Source: CAVZCK01 sp963773735
GTDB lineage: Bacteria; Pseudomonadota; Alphaproteobacteria; Rhizobiales; Rhodomicrobiaceae
Direction: 5' to 3'
DNA: 64,000 nucleotides
Assembly (NCBI GenBank): GCA_963773735.1
Contig: CAVZCK010000022.1
Span: 1 to 64,000, forward strand
A program made the translations under genes and the position numbers. Within the stretch, counting starts at the first letter, position 1, and every line of letters starts with the position of its first letter. The notes beneath the pieces are model-generated. The model had not been told where the DNA came from and made no database searches. It worked only from the letters and a program-made list of their open reading frames with translations. Shown here piece by piece: positions 26,714 to 36,634 of the stretch.

Positions 26714-27082
26714 TTACCTCGATCCGCAGGCCACGACGCAGCGGCGCGCGCAAATCTGGAACTCGGCGCGGCAGGGGTCCTTACTGCTGCCCTTCGCGCA
26801 AGCAGCAAGCGCCGACCGGCACTGCGCGATGCAGCTTTCCGTGCACGCACGGCTTGAATCCTGCGACAGCTTCTGGCTGGATTTCGCGCCCTCCTGCATA
26901 TCGGCGGCACGCGCCCCGCCAGTCAACGCTGCGTTGAGCCCCGGCCCGATAAGTATGAGGAGCCCAAATAATAAGCCAAACGGCTTTGCGACACCACATT
27001 CGGCATCAGCAATCCCCCCGTTAAGCCGTGCCTGCGCTTTGCTGCGCCCGCCGGGCCTCCTCATAAATCTCCGACGCTTCAA
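26714..27082 (-). CDS. Small secreted cysteine-rich protein (start uncertain)
   Basis: The convincing part is the last 75 residues: hydrophobic FGLLFGLLILIGPGLNAALT and a GARAAD cleavage site, followed by a domain with eight cysteines (CTESCIAQCRSALAACAK, DPCRAEF, CARRCVVACGSR). The longest open frame starts at 27082 but overlaps the 3' end of the ABC-F gene; between the ABC-F stop and the signal peptide I find no ATG/GTG in frame, so a frameshift or a rare start is likely. Regular CxxxC spacing suggests disulfides or metal binding. No family recognised. Confidence 0.5.
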   Translation of the reverse strand: MKRRRFMRRPGGRSKAQARLNGGIADAECGVAKPFGLLFGLLILIGPGLNAALTGGARAADMQEGAKSSQKLSQDSSRACTESCIAQCRSALAACAKGSSKDPCRAEFQICARRCVVACGSR

Positions 27083-28936
27083 GCCAGAGCGCTTCCGTCT
27101 CGCTCAAATTTTTCGCTAGCGCGCCGCGATCTTTCATTAGTTTCAAGGCCCTTTCCGGCGTTTCTTCATAGAGCCCATGTTGGGCCAAGGCGTGGTCAAG
27201 CTGAGCGATTTTTCGCATTATCACATCAATTTCGCGCTCATAGGCGTCGATGCGCCTCTTAAGCGGCGCCAGCTCGATGCGGGCGTTTGCGGCAGCGCGG
27301 CGCTCGTCCTGCCGGCTCCGGCCGCCGCTTTGGCCTTTTGCCGCCTGGGCCCCCGCGCGCCTTTGCTCACGCGAGCGGGCCATCAGTTCGGCATTGTAGC
27401 TGTCCAGATCGCCGTCATATTGGACAACGGTGCCGCCGCTAACCAGCCAGAGCCGGTCGGCGGTCGCCTCGATCAGATGCCGGTCGTGGCTGATCAGGAT
27501 CACCGCGCCTTCATAATCATTGAGCGCATGGATGAGCGCCTCGCGGCTGTCGACGTCGAGATGGTTGGTCGGCTCGTCGAGGATGAGCAGGTGCGGGCCG
27601 TGAAAGGCGGCGAGCGTGAACAGCAGCCGCGCCTTCTCCCCGCCCGACAGATTGGCGGCCGGTGTGTCGGCCTTGTCGGCGCCAAAACCTGCCGCAGCGG
27701 TCCGGGCGCGCTTCTGCGCTTCGGTCGCGTCCGGCATCAGGCAGGCGATGTGGTCGTAGGCGGATTTTTGCGGATCGAGCTCATCGAGCTGGTGCTGGGC
27801 GAAATAGCCGACGCTGAGCTTCTTCGAGGCGCGGCGATGGCCGTCCTGCGGGGCGAGCTTGCCGCTCAGCAGCTTGGCGAGCGTCGACTTGCCGTTGCCG
27901 TTGGCGCCGAGCAGGCCGATCCGGTCGTCGCTGTCGAGCCGCAGATCGAGGCCGCGCAGCACGGGGCTATCGGCGGCATAACCCACGGCCGCGCCTTCGA
28001 GTCGGATCAGCGGATTGCCGAGCCGCGTCTCAGGGCTTGGGAAGCGGAACGGCACGACCTCGCTTTCGATCTCGGCGGCGATGGGCTGCATCTTGGCGAG
28101 CGCCTTGAGGCGGCTTTGCGCCTGCGCGCCTTGGTCGCCTTGGCGCGGAAGCGCTCGACGAACGCCTCCATGTGCCGGCGCGCATCGTCCTGCTTCTTCT
28201 TCAGCTTGAGCTGGAGGCGCTGGCGCTCGCGCCGCGTCTCCTCGAAGACGTCATAGGCGCCGGCATAGAGCGTCAGCTTGGCGTCGGAGAGATGCAGGAT
28301 CGAGCCGACGCATCTATTCAGCAGGTCGCGGTCGTGGCTGACGATGAGGACGGTGTGCGGATAGCTGGCAAGGAAAGTCTCCAGCCATAGCGTGCCTTCA
28401 AGATCGAGATAGTTGGTCGGCTCGTCGAGCAGCAGAATGTCGGGCGCGGTAAACAGCACCGATGCCAGCGCGACACGCATCCGCCAGCCGCCGGAAAATT
28501 CGCCGCATGGCCGCGCCTGGGCCTCCTCGTCAAAGCCGAGACCGGCGAGGATCTGCGCCGCGCGGGCCGGGGCCGAATGCGCGCCGATGTCATGGAGGCG
28601 GAGCTGGATCTCGGCGATGCGGCCGGGATCGCTCGCCGTCTCGGCTTCGGCGAGCAGCGCCGCGCGCTCGGCGTCGGCCGCGAGCACGGTCTCGATGAGG
28701 CTCTGCGGTCCGCCCGGCGCCTCCTGCGCGACGCCGCCGATCCGCGCCGCCTTCGGCCAGGAGATGCTGCCGTCGTCCGGGGCGATCTCGCGAGTGATCA
28801 GGCGCAGCAGCGTCGTCTTGCCCGTGCCGTTGCGGCCGACGATGCCGACCTTGTGCCCGGCCGGAATCGCGGCCGTCGCCTTGTCGAAGAGCAGGCGTCC
28901 TTCAATCCGGTAGCTCAGGTCGTTGATATGCAGCAT
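27021..28936 (-). CDS. ABC-F family ATPase (frameshifted)
   Basis: Starts MLHINDLSYRIEGRLLFDK at 28936. First ATPase: GRNGTGKTTLLRL, FSGGWRMRVALA, LLLDEPTNYLDL. Linker, then a frame change near 28120 (after AKATKAR, continuing ALAKMQPIAAEIES). Second ATPase: GANGNGKSTLAKLL, LSGGEKARLLF, LILDEPTNHLD. C-terminal coiled coil. About 638 residues without membrane helices, as expected for ABC-F proteins that act on ribosomes (Uup/EttA/YheS type). Which subfamily cannot be settled from this alone. Confidence 0.9.
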
Positions 28937-29097
28937 GGGCGCAATCTGGACGAAACGCGGCAAATTGCAAGCCGCGGCATCCACGGCCGTCTGGATTGCG
29001 CGGACATGGGCGCAACCGGCAAGGTTCGCGGCTTGCGGCTCCGACTCGCCAAGGCTATAAGCGCCGCTTGAGGGACCCACACCGATTAGGAAACACG

Positions 29098-29521
29098 ATG
29101 GCCGTTGAACGTACATTGTCGATCATTAAGCCCGATGCGACTGAACGTAATCTGACTGGCCGCATCATCGCCAAGCTCGAGGATGCCGGGCTTCGCGTCA
29201 TCGCGCAAAAGCGGGTGCGCTGGACCAAGGCCGAGGCCGAAAAGTTCTATGCGATCCACAAGGAGCGGCCGTTCTTCGGCGACCTCGTCGCCTTCATGAC
29301 GTCAGGGCCGATCGTGCTGCAGGTGCTGGAAGGCGAGGATGCGGTGGCGAAAAACCGCGAGGTGATGGGCGCGACCAATCCCGCCAATGCCGCGCTCCGG
29401 GACAATTCGCCAGGAATTTGCAGAAAATATCGAGCGCAATTCCGTTCATGGATCGGACAGCGCCGAGAATGCCGCGGCGGAGATCGCGATGTGCTTTTCC
29501 AAGGCTGAGATCGTGGGCTGA
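29098..29521 (+). CDS. ndk: Nucleoside diphosphate kinase (frameshifted)
   Basis: MAVERTLSIIKPDATERNLT at 29098, then RPFFGDLVAFMTSGPIVL and REVMGATNPANAA. Near 29396 one extra base shifts the frame; the correct frame continues GTIRQEFAENIERNSVHGSD with the active-site His, and ends AMCFSKAEIVG at TGA 29519-29521. Joined length 140, exactly the family norm. Transfers the gamma-phosphate between NTPs and NDPs. Such a conserved single-copy gene is unlikely to be truly broken. Confidence 0.92.
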
Positions 29522-29636
29522 AATGCTCAGCTCTGTCAGGACGTGGCCCGCCAAAATGTCGCGCTTGCAGCCGCAATCGAAGAAACGGCTACCTTCAGGC
29601 GAGCGCATTCATCGCGGTACGGAGAGCCACGTCGCT

Positions 29637-30497
29637 TCAGCGCACAGCGGCGGCAAGCGTCCCGAGTTCGGCCGCGCGTTGATACCAGTATGCCGCCCGC
29701 ATCTCGTCCGGCTGCACGCCCTGGACCGGCAGATTGCCAAGGACCTTCGGATCGTAGCTCTGCGCCAGGGCGAAAGCGCCGAGCGCGCTTTTCTGTTCGG
29801 CGAGATGTTCGAAGATGAGACGAGCGCCCGATACATAGCCGCGGTCCATCAGCTCGTGACCGCGCCGAAGCATGGCCTCTTCCCAATCATTGCCGAGTGC
29901 GGCCTCGGCGCGTCCGCTCGGCGCGGGTGATTTCTCCGCCCCGTCCGCCGGCGCCAGGGACGGCCTCAGCTCCATCCGAATGCCGACATCGGCATTGCTC
30001 GCATTGCGGCGCACCTGCGCCTGGTTCGGCGCGTCCTGCCCGACTGGACCAGTATAGAGGACGGATGCAGACCGTGCGCCTGCCGCCGATCCGTCGCCCG
30101 TTTCCGTCTTCTCGTTCTGAGACTCGGCCCACTCGGTGCCGATCCGATGGAAGGCAAAGGCCACGACGGCAACGGACAAGGAAATCGCGATCAGATTTCG
30201 CGCGCCGCTTCCGCTCCGCTTGGCCGGGCCCGCCATGGTCGCCGGCGTGAGCTGCGTCAGCGGAGCACGCATATACGGGTTGCCCGGTCCCAGCCTTGAG
30301 GCTGCGGCATGTCGTCTTGCGCGCCCGCCGGCCTGAGACGGTGGTTGCGGAACTGGACGGGGTAGATTGGCCACACGTCCCCGCTGGGCCGCACGGTCGA
30401 GAGCGTGCCTCAGGTCTGACTCCAGATCGTCCGCATTGCGCTCCTGCGGCATCGGATGTCTGGACGCTTTCTGACGCTCGGCCGCGCGGTCTTGCAT
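29637..30497 (-). CDS. Single-pass membrane protein with C-terminal Sel1-like repeat
   Basis: 286 residues. A charged, Pro/Arg-rich N-terminal region (about 1-95), one transmembrane helix near 97-113 (LIAISLSVAVVAFAF), a low-complexity Ser/Ala/Gly linker, and a C-terminal helical part (AMLRRGHELMDRGYVSGARL, FALAQSYDPKVLGNLPVQGV, AAYWYQRAAELG) that matches the Sel1/TPR pattern. Proteins of this design occur widely in Hyphomicrobiales without assigned function; a periplasmic protein-protein interaction role is likely. Alone, convergent with ndk. Confidence 0.75.
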   Translation of the reverse strand: MQDRAAERQKASRHPMPQERNADDLESDLRHALDRAAQRGRVANLPRPVPQPPSQAGGRARRHAAASRLGPGNPYMRAPLTQLTPATMAGPAKRSGSGARNLIAISLSVAVVAFAFHRIGTEWAESQNEKTETGDGSAAGARSASVLYTGPVGQDAPNQAQVRRNASNADVGIRMELRPSLAPADGAEKSPAPSGRAEAALGNDWEEAMLRRGHELMDRGYVSGARLIFEHLAEQKSALGAFALAQSYDPKVLGNLPVQGVQPDEMRAAYWYQRAAELGTLAAAVR

Positions 30498-30976
30498 ATT
30501 GATGATGGCTGCGCCGCCTTCACTCGGAAGCTCGTCGCCAGCGCGCTGTAGAATGCGCGTCCACGAAACCTAATTCATGAAAGGTCTCTCCAACGCAGTA
30601 CTCAATCGGCCTCAACCGTACCCGCGCATTGTGGCGATGCTGGGTTACGAGGTCGGATCGAGTTTAGTAAAAATTGTCCTAATCCGTAAAGTGTTAGTGA
30701 AAGGCTAAAAACACTTTAAAAAAAGACCTTCCCGGCTTCCTTGCCCGCCAAAGCCACTCCGATAAACACCGGCCATTTTCCTGCTTGATTGAATGCGGGC
30801 GGCAGTGCACTTTCGTTGCTGTAACGCGAGACACAGAGCTGGCGAAATGGGGTGAGGAAAGCGATGGAGGCGTCATTTCACCGGCACAAGCCGCTTTTCA
30901 TCACACTCTGAGGAGCCCCGCGTTCCGCGCACAGGGCGCAAGGACCATCATCTGATATGTCCATTGGGAGGAGTTT
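30498..30976. other. Intergenic region before the TRAP operon
   Basis: About 480 bp without a supported gene. The middle is AT-rich (TTTAGTAAAAATTGTCC; GTTAGTGAAAGGCTAAAAAC), fitting two divergent promoters: one for the Sel1-like gene and one for dctP. GGGAGGAG directly precedes the dctP ATG. Confidence 0.45.
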
Positions 30977-32078
30977 ATGGATAGAAGATCGTTTTTGAAA
31001 CACGCGGCCGTTGCCGGTGCGGGAACCGCTGCGCTCGCTGCTCCGGCCATCGCTCAGTCTCAGCCGCCGCTGAAATGGCGGATGACCTCCAGCTTTCCGA
31101 AGTCTCTCGATACGATTTACGGCGCGGCCGAAACCTTCTCGAAATATATCGCAGAGAGCACCGACAACAAATTCCAGATCCAGGTTTTCCCGGCCGGCGA
31201 AATCGTTCCCGGTCTGCAAGCGGCCGACGCCGTCTCCAATGGCACCGTCGAGATCTGTCACACCGCCAGCTACTATTATTGGGGCAAGGATCCGACCTTC
31301 GCATTTGGCACGGCGGTTCCTTTTGGTCTGAACGCGCGCCAGGAAAATGCATGGAATTATTACGGCGGCGGCATCGACCTGATGAACGAATTCTACGCCG
31401 GCTACAATATCTATGCCCTTCCCTGCGGCAATACCGGCGCGCAAATGGGGGGCTGGTTCCGCAAGGAGATCAACACGCGTTGCCGATTTGAAGGGACTGA
31501 AATTCCGCATCGGAGGTTTCGGCGGCAAGGTGCTGACCAAGCTCGGCGTCGTCCCGCAGCAGATCGCCGGCGGCGATATCTACCCGGCTCTGGAAAAGGG
31601 CACGATCGACGCCACCGAATGGGTCGGGCCCTATGACGACGAAAAGCTCGGGTTTTACAAGGTCGCGCCCCATTACTATTATCCCGGCTTCTGGGAAGGC
31701 GGCGCGATGCTGCACGTCTTCATCAACAAGGCCAAATGGGAAGGGCTGCCCGCGCAGTATAAAGGCGCGATCGCGGCTGCGGCCGAGGCCGCAAACTGCG
31801 ACATGCTGGCGAAATACGATGCCGTCAATCCGGCGGCCATCCGCAGCCTCGTCGCGAAAGGCACGCAGCTTCGTCCGTTCTCGCCGGAAATCCTGCAGGC
31901 GGCGTTCGAGGCGGCAACATCGACCTATTCCGAGATCGCGGCCAGCAACGCCAAGTTCAAGAAGATCCATGATAATTACATGAATTTCCGGAAGGACGCG
32001 TTCCTCTGGCTGCAGATCGCCGATTACGGCTATGACAGCTTCATGATGACCCAGCAGCGCGCCGGAAAGCTGGGTTGA
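30977..32078 (+). CDS. dctP: TRAP transporter substrate-binding protein DctP (frameshifted)
   Basis: MDRRSFLKHAAVAGAGTAAL carries a twin-arginine signal (RRSFLK) and AIAQSQPPLK cleavage. DctP fold: FPKSLDTIYGAAETFSKYI, SNGTVEICHTASYYYWGKD. The frame changes near 31475 and continues ADLKGLKFRIGGFGGKVLTK, LEKGTIDATEWVGPYDDEKL, and ends RAGKLG. About 367 residues. FRIGG and ATEWVGPYDD are close to the family of TRAP receptors for 2-oxo acids, but the ligand is not proven. Periplasmic, first gene of dctPQM. Confidence 0.9.
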
Positions 32079-32104
32079 TCGGCAATCCGAAAAAATAATC
32101 AAAA

Positions 32105-32133
32105 GAAGCGCCAGACATCAACTCTGGCGCTTC
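32105..32133 (+). promoter_or_regulatory. Hairpin between dctP and dctQ
   Basis: GAAGCGCCAGA, 7-base loop CATCAAC, TCTGGCGCTTC: a perfect 11-bp stem in the 71-bp gap. No T-run follows on the plus strand. Such stems after a binding-protein gene usually protect the upstream mRNA so that receptor exceeds permease. On the minus strand it is followed by TTTTGATTATTTTTT. Confidence 0.6.
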
Positions 32134-32149
32134 CCATAAGGGGGAGGCG

Positions 32150-32728
32150 ATGAAAGCGCTGCTCCGTTTGAGCGCCGCGATCGATCAGTTCACGGCATTC
32201 ATCGGCCATGCGGTCTCGTGGCTGATCCTGATTGCGGTTCTGATCAGCGCCGGCAACGCGGTGATCCGCAAGGCCTTCGATATGAGCTCGAACGCCTGGC
32301 TCGAGCTGCAATGGTATCTCTTCAGCGCCGTGTTCCTGCTTGCGGCAAGCTATACGCTGCAACGCAACGACCACATCCGCATCGACATCATTTCCGCCAT
32401 GCTGCCGAAATCCGTGCGGAACCTGATCGATCTCCTGGGTCACGTGCTGATGCTGATGCCCTTCGTGATCCTGATGATCTACGAAGCCTACCCCTTCGTC
32501 ATGACCTCTTTTGCGCAACAAGAGGTGTCAACGAATGCCGGCGGGCTGATCATCTGGCCGGCGAAAGCGCTGCTGCTGGCAGGCTTCCTGCTCCTTGCCA
32601 TGCAGGGCGTCTCGGAGATCATTAAACGCATCGCCGTCATGCAGGGCCTCATTCCCGATCCCCATGAAGGCCAGGGCGCTCAGAGCCTTGCCGAAGAAAT
32701 CAGCGCGCATCCGGGAGAGCGGCCGTGA
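32150..32728 (+). CDS. dctQ: TRAP transporter small permease DctQ
   Basis: 192 residues with four transmembrane helices (AVSWLILIAVLISAGNAV, LQWYLFSAVFLLAASYTL, LGHVLMLMPFVILMIYEA, ALLLAGFLLLAMQGVSE). The first helix pair includes NAVIRKAFDMSSNAWLELQ, as in the extended DctQ of the 2-oxo acid type. Ends GTGA, overlapping the GTG start of dctM. Confidence 0.92.
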   Translation: MKALLRLSAAIDQFTAFIGHAVSWLILIAVLISAGNAVIRKAFDMSSNAWLELQWYLFSAVFLLAASYTLQRNDHIRIDIISAMLPKSVRNLIDLLGHVLMLMPFVILMIYEAYPFVMTSFAQQEVSTNAGGLIIWPAKALLLAGFLLLAMQGVSEIIKRIAVMQGLIPDPHEGQGAQSLAEEISAHPGERP

Positions 32729-34441
32729 CCGACTTCGTGATCGCAAACATGGCGCCGATCATGTTCGTCAGCCTGATCGTGCTGATGCTGCTCGGCTACC
32801 CGGTCGCCTTTGCTCTTGCCGCCAACGGTCTCGTCTTCGCGCTCATCGGCATTCAGCTCGGGCTGTTTCCGACGGTTTTCCTGCAGGCTCTGCCGGAGCG
32901 CATTTTCGGCATCATGAGCAATGATACGCTGCTGGCGATCCCGTTCTTTACGTTCATGGGGCTCGTCCTTGAGCGATCGGGCATGGCGGAGGATCTGCTC
33001 GACACCGTCGGGCAGCTCTTCGGGCCGGTGCGCGGCGGTCTGGCCTATGCGGTCGTGCTGGTCGGCGCGCTGCTGGCCGCGACGACGGGCGTTGTCGCCG
33101 CTTCGGTAATCGCGATGGGTCTCATCTCGCTGCCGATCATGCTGCGTTACGGTTATGACAGGCGTGTTGCGACCGGCGTCATTGCCGCCTCGGGGACGCT
33201 CGCCCAGATCATCCCGCCGTCGCTCGTGCTGATCATCATGGCCGATCAGCTCGGCCGCTCGGTCGGCGACATGTATGAAGGCGCGCTGATCCCCGGCCTC
33301 GTGCTGACCTGCATGTACATGGGGTATGTCGCGGTGATCGCCGCGCGTTATCCGAACGCCGTCCCGGCCCTGCCCTCCGAGGCGCGCACGCTCGGCGGCG
33401 GCGTCGTATCGCTGTTCATCACGATCGTGATCTCGATCGCCGCGGGATACGCCATCGTCGGGATTCTCGGCGAAGACCTTGTCAATAAGGGCATCTGGTC
33501 GGCGACGGCGGCAATCGTGATCGCCTATGCCATCGCGCTCATCAACCGCGCGCTCGGCCTTGGTCTGCTGTCGCGGCTGGCGCAACAGGTGATCATCGTG
33601 CTGATGCCGCCTCTGGCGCTGATCTTCCTGGTGCTGGGCACGATTTTTCTCGGGATTGCGACGCCGACCGAAGGCGGCGCGATGGGCGCGGTCGGCGCGC
33701 TGATCCTGGCGATCTCCAAACGCCGCCTCAGTTTCGATCTGGTGCGGCAGGCGCTCGAACTCGACGACCAAGCTGTCGTCCTTCGTCCTGTTCATCCTGA
33801 TCGGCGCCCGCGTCTTCTCACTCACCTTTTTCGGGGTCAACGGTCACCTCTGGGTCGAGCATCTCCTGCTCAGCGTACCTGGCGGCGAACTCGGCTTTCT
33901 GATCGTCGTCAACCTGCTGGTTTTCTTTCTGGCCTTCTTTCTCGATTTCTTCGAGCTCGCCTTCATCGTCGTGCCGCTCTTGGCACCGGTCGCCGACAAG
34001 CTCGGCATCGATCTGATCTGGTTCGGGGTGCTGCTCAGCGTCAATCTGCAGACCAGCTTCATGCACCCGCCCTTCGGCTTCGCCTTGTTCTATCTGCGCT
34101 CAGTCGCCGCGCGCGAGCCCTACCGGGACCGCATCACCGGCCAGCGGATCGAGCCGATCACGACGGGGCAGATCTATTGGGGCGCAGTGCCCTTCGTACT
34201 GATCCAGCTGGTGATGGTCGGGCTGACGATCGCCTTCCCGCGGATGGTCACGCATTACAAAGATACCGGACCGCATGTGAATCCGTCAGATATCAGGATT
34301 CAGCTTCCCCCAATCGGCGGGCCGTCGACCGCGCCAGGAATGCCGAATTTCGGTTCGCCCCCGCCCGGCCTCGGCGGCGCGCCAAGTCAGCCGGCACAGC
34401 CGCCGGCGACCGATCTCAACCAGCCGCCGAAGTTCAACTGA
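32725..34441 (+). CDS. dctM: TRAP transporter large permease DctM (frameshifted)
   Basis: GTG start overlapping dctQ. Twelve or more helices; MLLGYPVAFALAANGLVFAL at the start, ATTGVVAASVIAMGLISLP and IIPPSLVLIIMADQLGRSV are DctM signatures. One extra base near 33762 moves the frame, which continues TKLSSFVLFILIGARVFSL, ELAFIVVPLLAPVADKLGID and HPPFGFALFYLRSVA, then a Pro/Gly-rich tail to PPKFN. About 572 residues; the Pro-rich cytosolic or periplasmic tail of about 45 residues is longer than usual. Confidence 0.9.
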
Positions 34442-34522
34442 CGGGGCTTTGGCCATCGTCAATGCATCTTTGCGGGCCGCAAAGGACTGCCAGGCCTTCG
34501 AGTGCCAAGAGGCGCGGCTGCG

Positions 34523-34942
34523 TTATGGCAAGGTGACGACGCCCGACCGATCGACAGGGAAGAACGGATTGTAAGCAACTTCCCAAACATGGCCGTCGAG
34601 GTCGGCAAAATAGCCATGATAGCCGCCCCAAAAGGCTTTCTGCGGCGTCTTTAGAATTCTGGCGCCGATCTCGCCGGCGTGGTCCATCACCTTGTCCACT
34701 TCGGCTTCGCTCGGCAGATTGTATGCGAGGGTGACACCGCCATGGCCTGACCACACCTCGGCGGCATTGGCGTCCTCGCTGAGCGCGTCACGGCCGAACA
34801 AGGCCAGCACACCGCCGCCGAGCTGGAAAAACGTCACTGTCTCCTGACTGGCCTTGGATTTTTGGAGCCCCAGCTTTTCGTAGAATGCTGTTGCGGCCGC
34901 TACATTCTCGACGCCCAGCGTAATCATGGACAGGTAAAGCAT
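34523..34942 (-). CDS. VOC-family (glyoxalase-like) protein
   Basis: 139 residues, MLYLSMITLGVENVAAATAF, YEKLGLQKSK, FGRDALSEDANA, then FWGGYHGYFADLDGHVWEVA YNPFFP, the typical second VOC module with D-x-D-G-H. Likely an uncharacterised dioxygenase- or resistance-like VOC protein. Single gene, convergent with dctM. Confidence 0.88.
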   Translation of the reverse strand: MLYLSMITLGVENVAAATAFYEKLGLQKSKASQETVTFFQLGGGVLALFGRDALSEDANAAEVWSGHGGVTLAYNLPSEAEVDKVMDHAGEIGARILKTPQKAFWGGYHGYFADLDGHVWEVAYNPFFPVDRSGVVTLP

Positions 34943-35079
34943 AATGCCTCCTTTGCCCGGCTTAAGACTTCGTTAGCGATAAGGCAAATTGCCTATCATT
35001 TTAATAAAAATACAATATTTCCAGCCGTTAATTGGCTTATGCCATCGCGCTAAAGTTAGGTTTGTAAAGGGGCATGAGG

Positions 35080-35448
35080 ATGAGACTGTATGCATTCGCC
35101 GCGTTATTGGCGCTACCATTTTTAGGGCTTGAGGCTGGAACGGCCAATGCCAACTACTATTGCTGCGGGCAAGGTTTTGACGACTTCGGCCATACCCGCA
35201 GTTTCTATGTACCCCAGGACGCCGTCCTGTTCAGCTGTGACGGCTATTTCTGCCGTACCGGCATCACTCTGAACGGCGGCACCTATATCAACGCAGGATG
35301 CCGCAACGGCTGGTGCGAGATCCGCTCGCTGCCTTTAAGGAATGCCTGGGTGCTCAGAAACTGCCTGAGGTCGAACGGCTATGTGCCTTACGGAAACGAC
35401 AACGGCAACGACAACGACAACGATAATGGCGGCGGCGACGACCGCTGA
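35080..35448 (+). CDS. Small secreted protein with Asn/Asp/Gly repeat tail
   Basis: About 122 residues. MRLYAFAALLALPFLGLEAG and TANANYY form a signal peptide; an ATG two codons upstream is also possible. The mature part has six to eight Cys (YYCCGQGF, FSCDGYFCRTG, NAGCRNGWCEI, RNCLRSN), suggesting disulfides, then a C-terminal run of the hexanucleotide-type repeat coding Asn-Asp-Asn-Gly (35395-35433). Unknown function; an extracellular SH3-like or metal-binding role is only a guess. Confidence 0.65.
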   Translation: MRLYAFAALLALPFLGLEAGTANANYYCCGQGFDDFGHTRSFYVPQDAVLFSCDGYFCRTGITLNGGTYINAGCRNGWCEIRSLPLRNAWVLRNCLRSNGYVPYGNDNGNDNDNDNGGGDDR

Positions 35449-35540
35449 ACGAGGCGGCGGCAGCGGTCAGTCAATTGCGGGTCTGCTGTCCGGGCCTGAT
35501 CGGTTTCCCCGCGAGACAGGTCCATCATAGCCCGCAAGAG

Positions 35541-35574
35541 GCCGGCGCTCCGGGGCGCCGGCTCTCGCTTTTTT
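35541..35574 (+). terminator. Intrinsic terminator after the secreted Cys-rich gene
   Basis: GCCGGCGC, short loop, GCGCCGGC, then TCTCGCTTTTTT. Strong stem plus six T. It lies 93 bp after the stop of the secreted protein gene on the same strand. Confidence 0.75.
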
Positions 35575-35699
35575 CGGGGCCGGCCGATTGCGCCTGCATC
35601 GGCGTCGCCGTGGGCAAACAGCGGCAGTGAGCGGCGAGCGGGCGCTGTCCGGTGAGACCCGAGTCCGCGGTCCGTTTTTCGAGAAGATGTTGAGGCTGT

Positions 35700-35841
35700 C
35701 CCAGAAGCCGGGCTTGTTGTCCATCCCCGCTTCCTCGACGAGCACAACGACGAGCCCAACCCCGTCACATGGACCGCCGATCCGGACAAAATCATCGCCG
35801 CCGTCAGATGCGGGCATCACGTGTTCGATTCTATCCGCTAG
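35700..35841 (+). mobile_element. IS630-type transposase C-terminal remnant
   Basis: The plus strand reads FLDEHNDEPNPVTWTADPDK then IIAAVRCGHHVFDSIR and stops (TAG 35839-35841). The PFVWTADPDKIIAAVKRGH...DSIH ending is a hallmark of one IS630 branch. No upstream transposase sequence or terminal repeats were found; the fragment overlaps the end of the HAD gene by 4 bp. A scar of an old insertion. Confidence 0.6.
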
Positions 35842-36596
35842 GTCGCTTCTACCTCCACCTCTTGCAAGTTCTTGATCACGACATTGGCGCCGTGCTGGCG
35901 TAGCGCCTCATCTTGCTGGCCACGATCGATACCGACGACGCATGCGAAACCGCCCCGTTTGCCGGCTTCCACGCCGGCCAATGCATCCTCGAACAGGATT
36001 GTGCGCGACGGTTGAACACCGAGGCGGCGTGCCGCTTCGAGAAACAGTGCCGGATCCGGCTTGCCCCGTAGCCCGAGCGCCTCCGCATCAACCCCGTCGA
36101 CGCGGACATCCACATGATGCTCCAGCCCGGCAGCGCGCAGAATTGCCTGAGCGTTCTTGCTCGATGATCCGACCGCCGTCCTGATGCCCACTTCCCGGAG
36201 CGTCTTCAGAAGAGCTTCGGCACCCGCAGCCGGATCGATCCCTTTTTGCAGTGCTTGCCGAAACAGCCGCGTCTTGCGCTCACCGATCGCATACACCGTA
36301 TCCGCGTCCTCCGCGTCCTCCGCTGATCCTTCCGGAAGGTGTATGCCCCGGGCGGTCAGAAAGCTTCGGATACCGTCGTAGCGCGGCCGCCCATCGACAT
36401 AGGTGAGGTAGTCGGCCGCGATATCGAATGGTTGGAAGGTCAGACCACGCCGTTGCTCGCACCTCTGCAGGAGCGCATCAAACACCACTTTCCACGCAGC
36501 CGCGTGGACGCGCGCCGAATTCGTCAGCACGCCGTCCAGATCGAAGATCGCAGCGTCAAAATCGCGCCGGCTTATCGTGAGTGACTTAATAAGCAT
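35838..36596 (-). CDS. Beta-phosphoglucomutase-family HAD hydrolase
   Basis: 252 residues from the ATG at 36594-36596. HAD motif I is AAIFDLDGVLTNSARVHAAA (DxD), the cap includes YVDGRPRYDGIRSFL, motif II VGSSSKNAQAIL, motif III GKPDPALFLEAARRL, motif IV TILFEDALAGVEAGK. YVDGRPRYDGV is typical of the PGM-type cap seen with trehalose or kojibiose phosphorylases. Third gene of the GH65-Usp-HAD operon; it would convert beta-glucose 1-phosphate to glucose 6-phosphate. Confidence 0.9.
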   Translation of the reverse strand: MLIKSLTISRRDFDAAIFDLDGVLTNSARVHAAAWKVVFDALLQRCEQRRGLTFQPFDIAADYLTYVDGRPRYDGIRSFLTARGIHLPEGSAEDAEDADTVYAIGERKTRLFRQALQKGIDPAAGAEALLKTLREVGIRTAVGSSSKNAQAILRAAGLEHHVDVRVDGVDAEALGLRGKPDPALFLEAARRLGVQPSRTILFEDALAGVEAGKRGGFACVVGIDRGQQDEALRQHGANVVIKNLQEVEVEAT

Positions 36597-36634
36597 GGTT
36601 CTCTTGTATGTAGGCGCCCAACTCCAGAGAATGG

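Noticed and set aside
32680..33840. 386-codon minus-strand frame
   Set aside because: Antisense to dctM; composition dominated by Arg, Asp and His, no motif.
35467..35820. 117-codon minus-strand frame
   Set aside because: Covers the terminator and the IS630 scar on the other strand; composition random.
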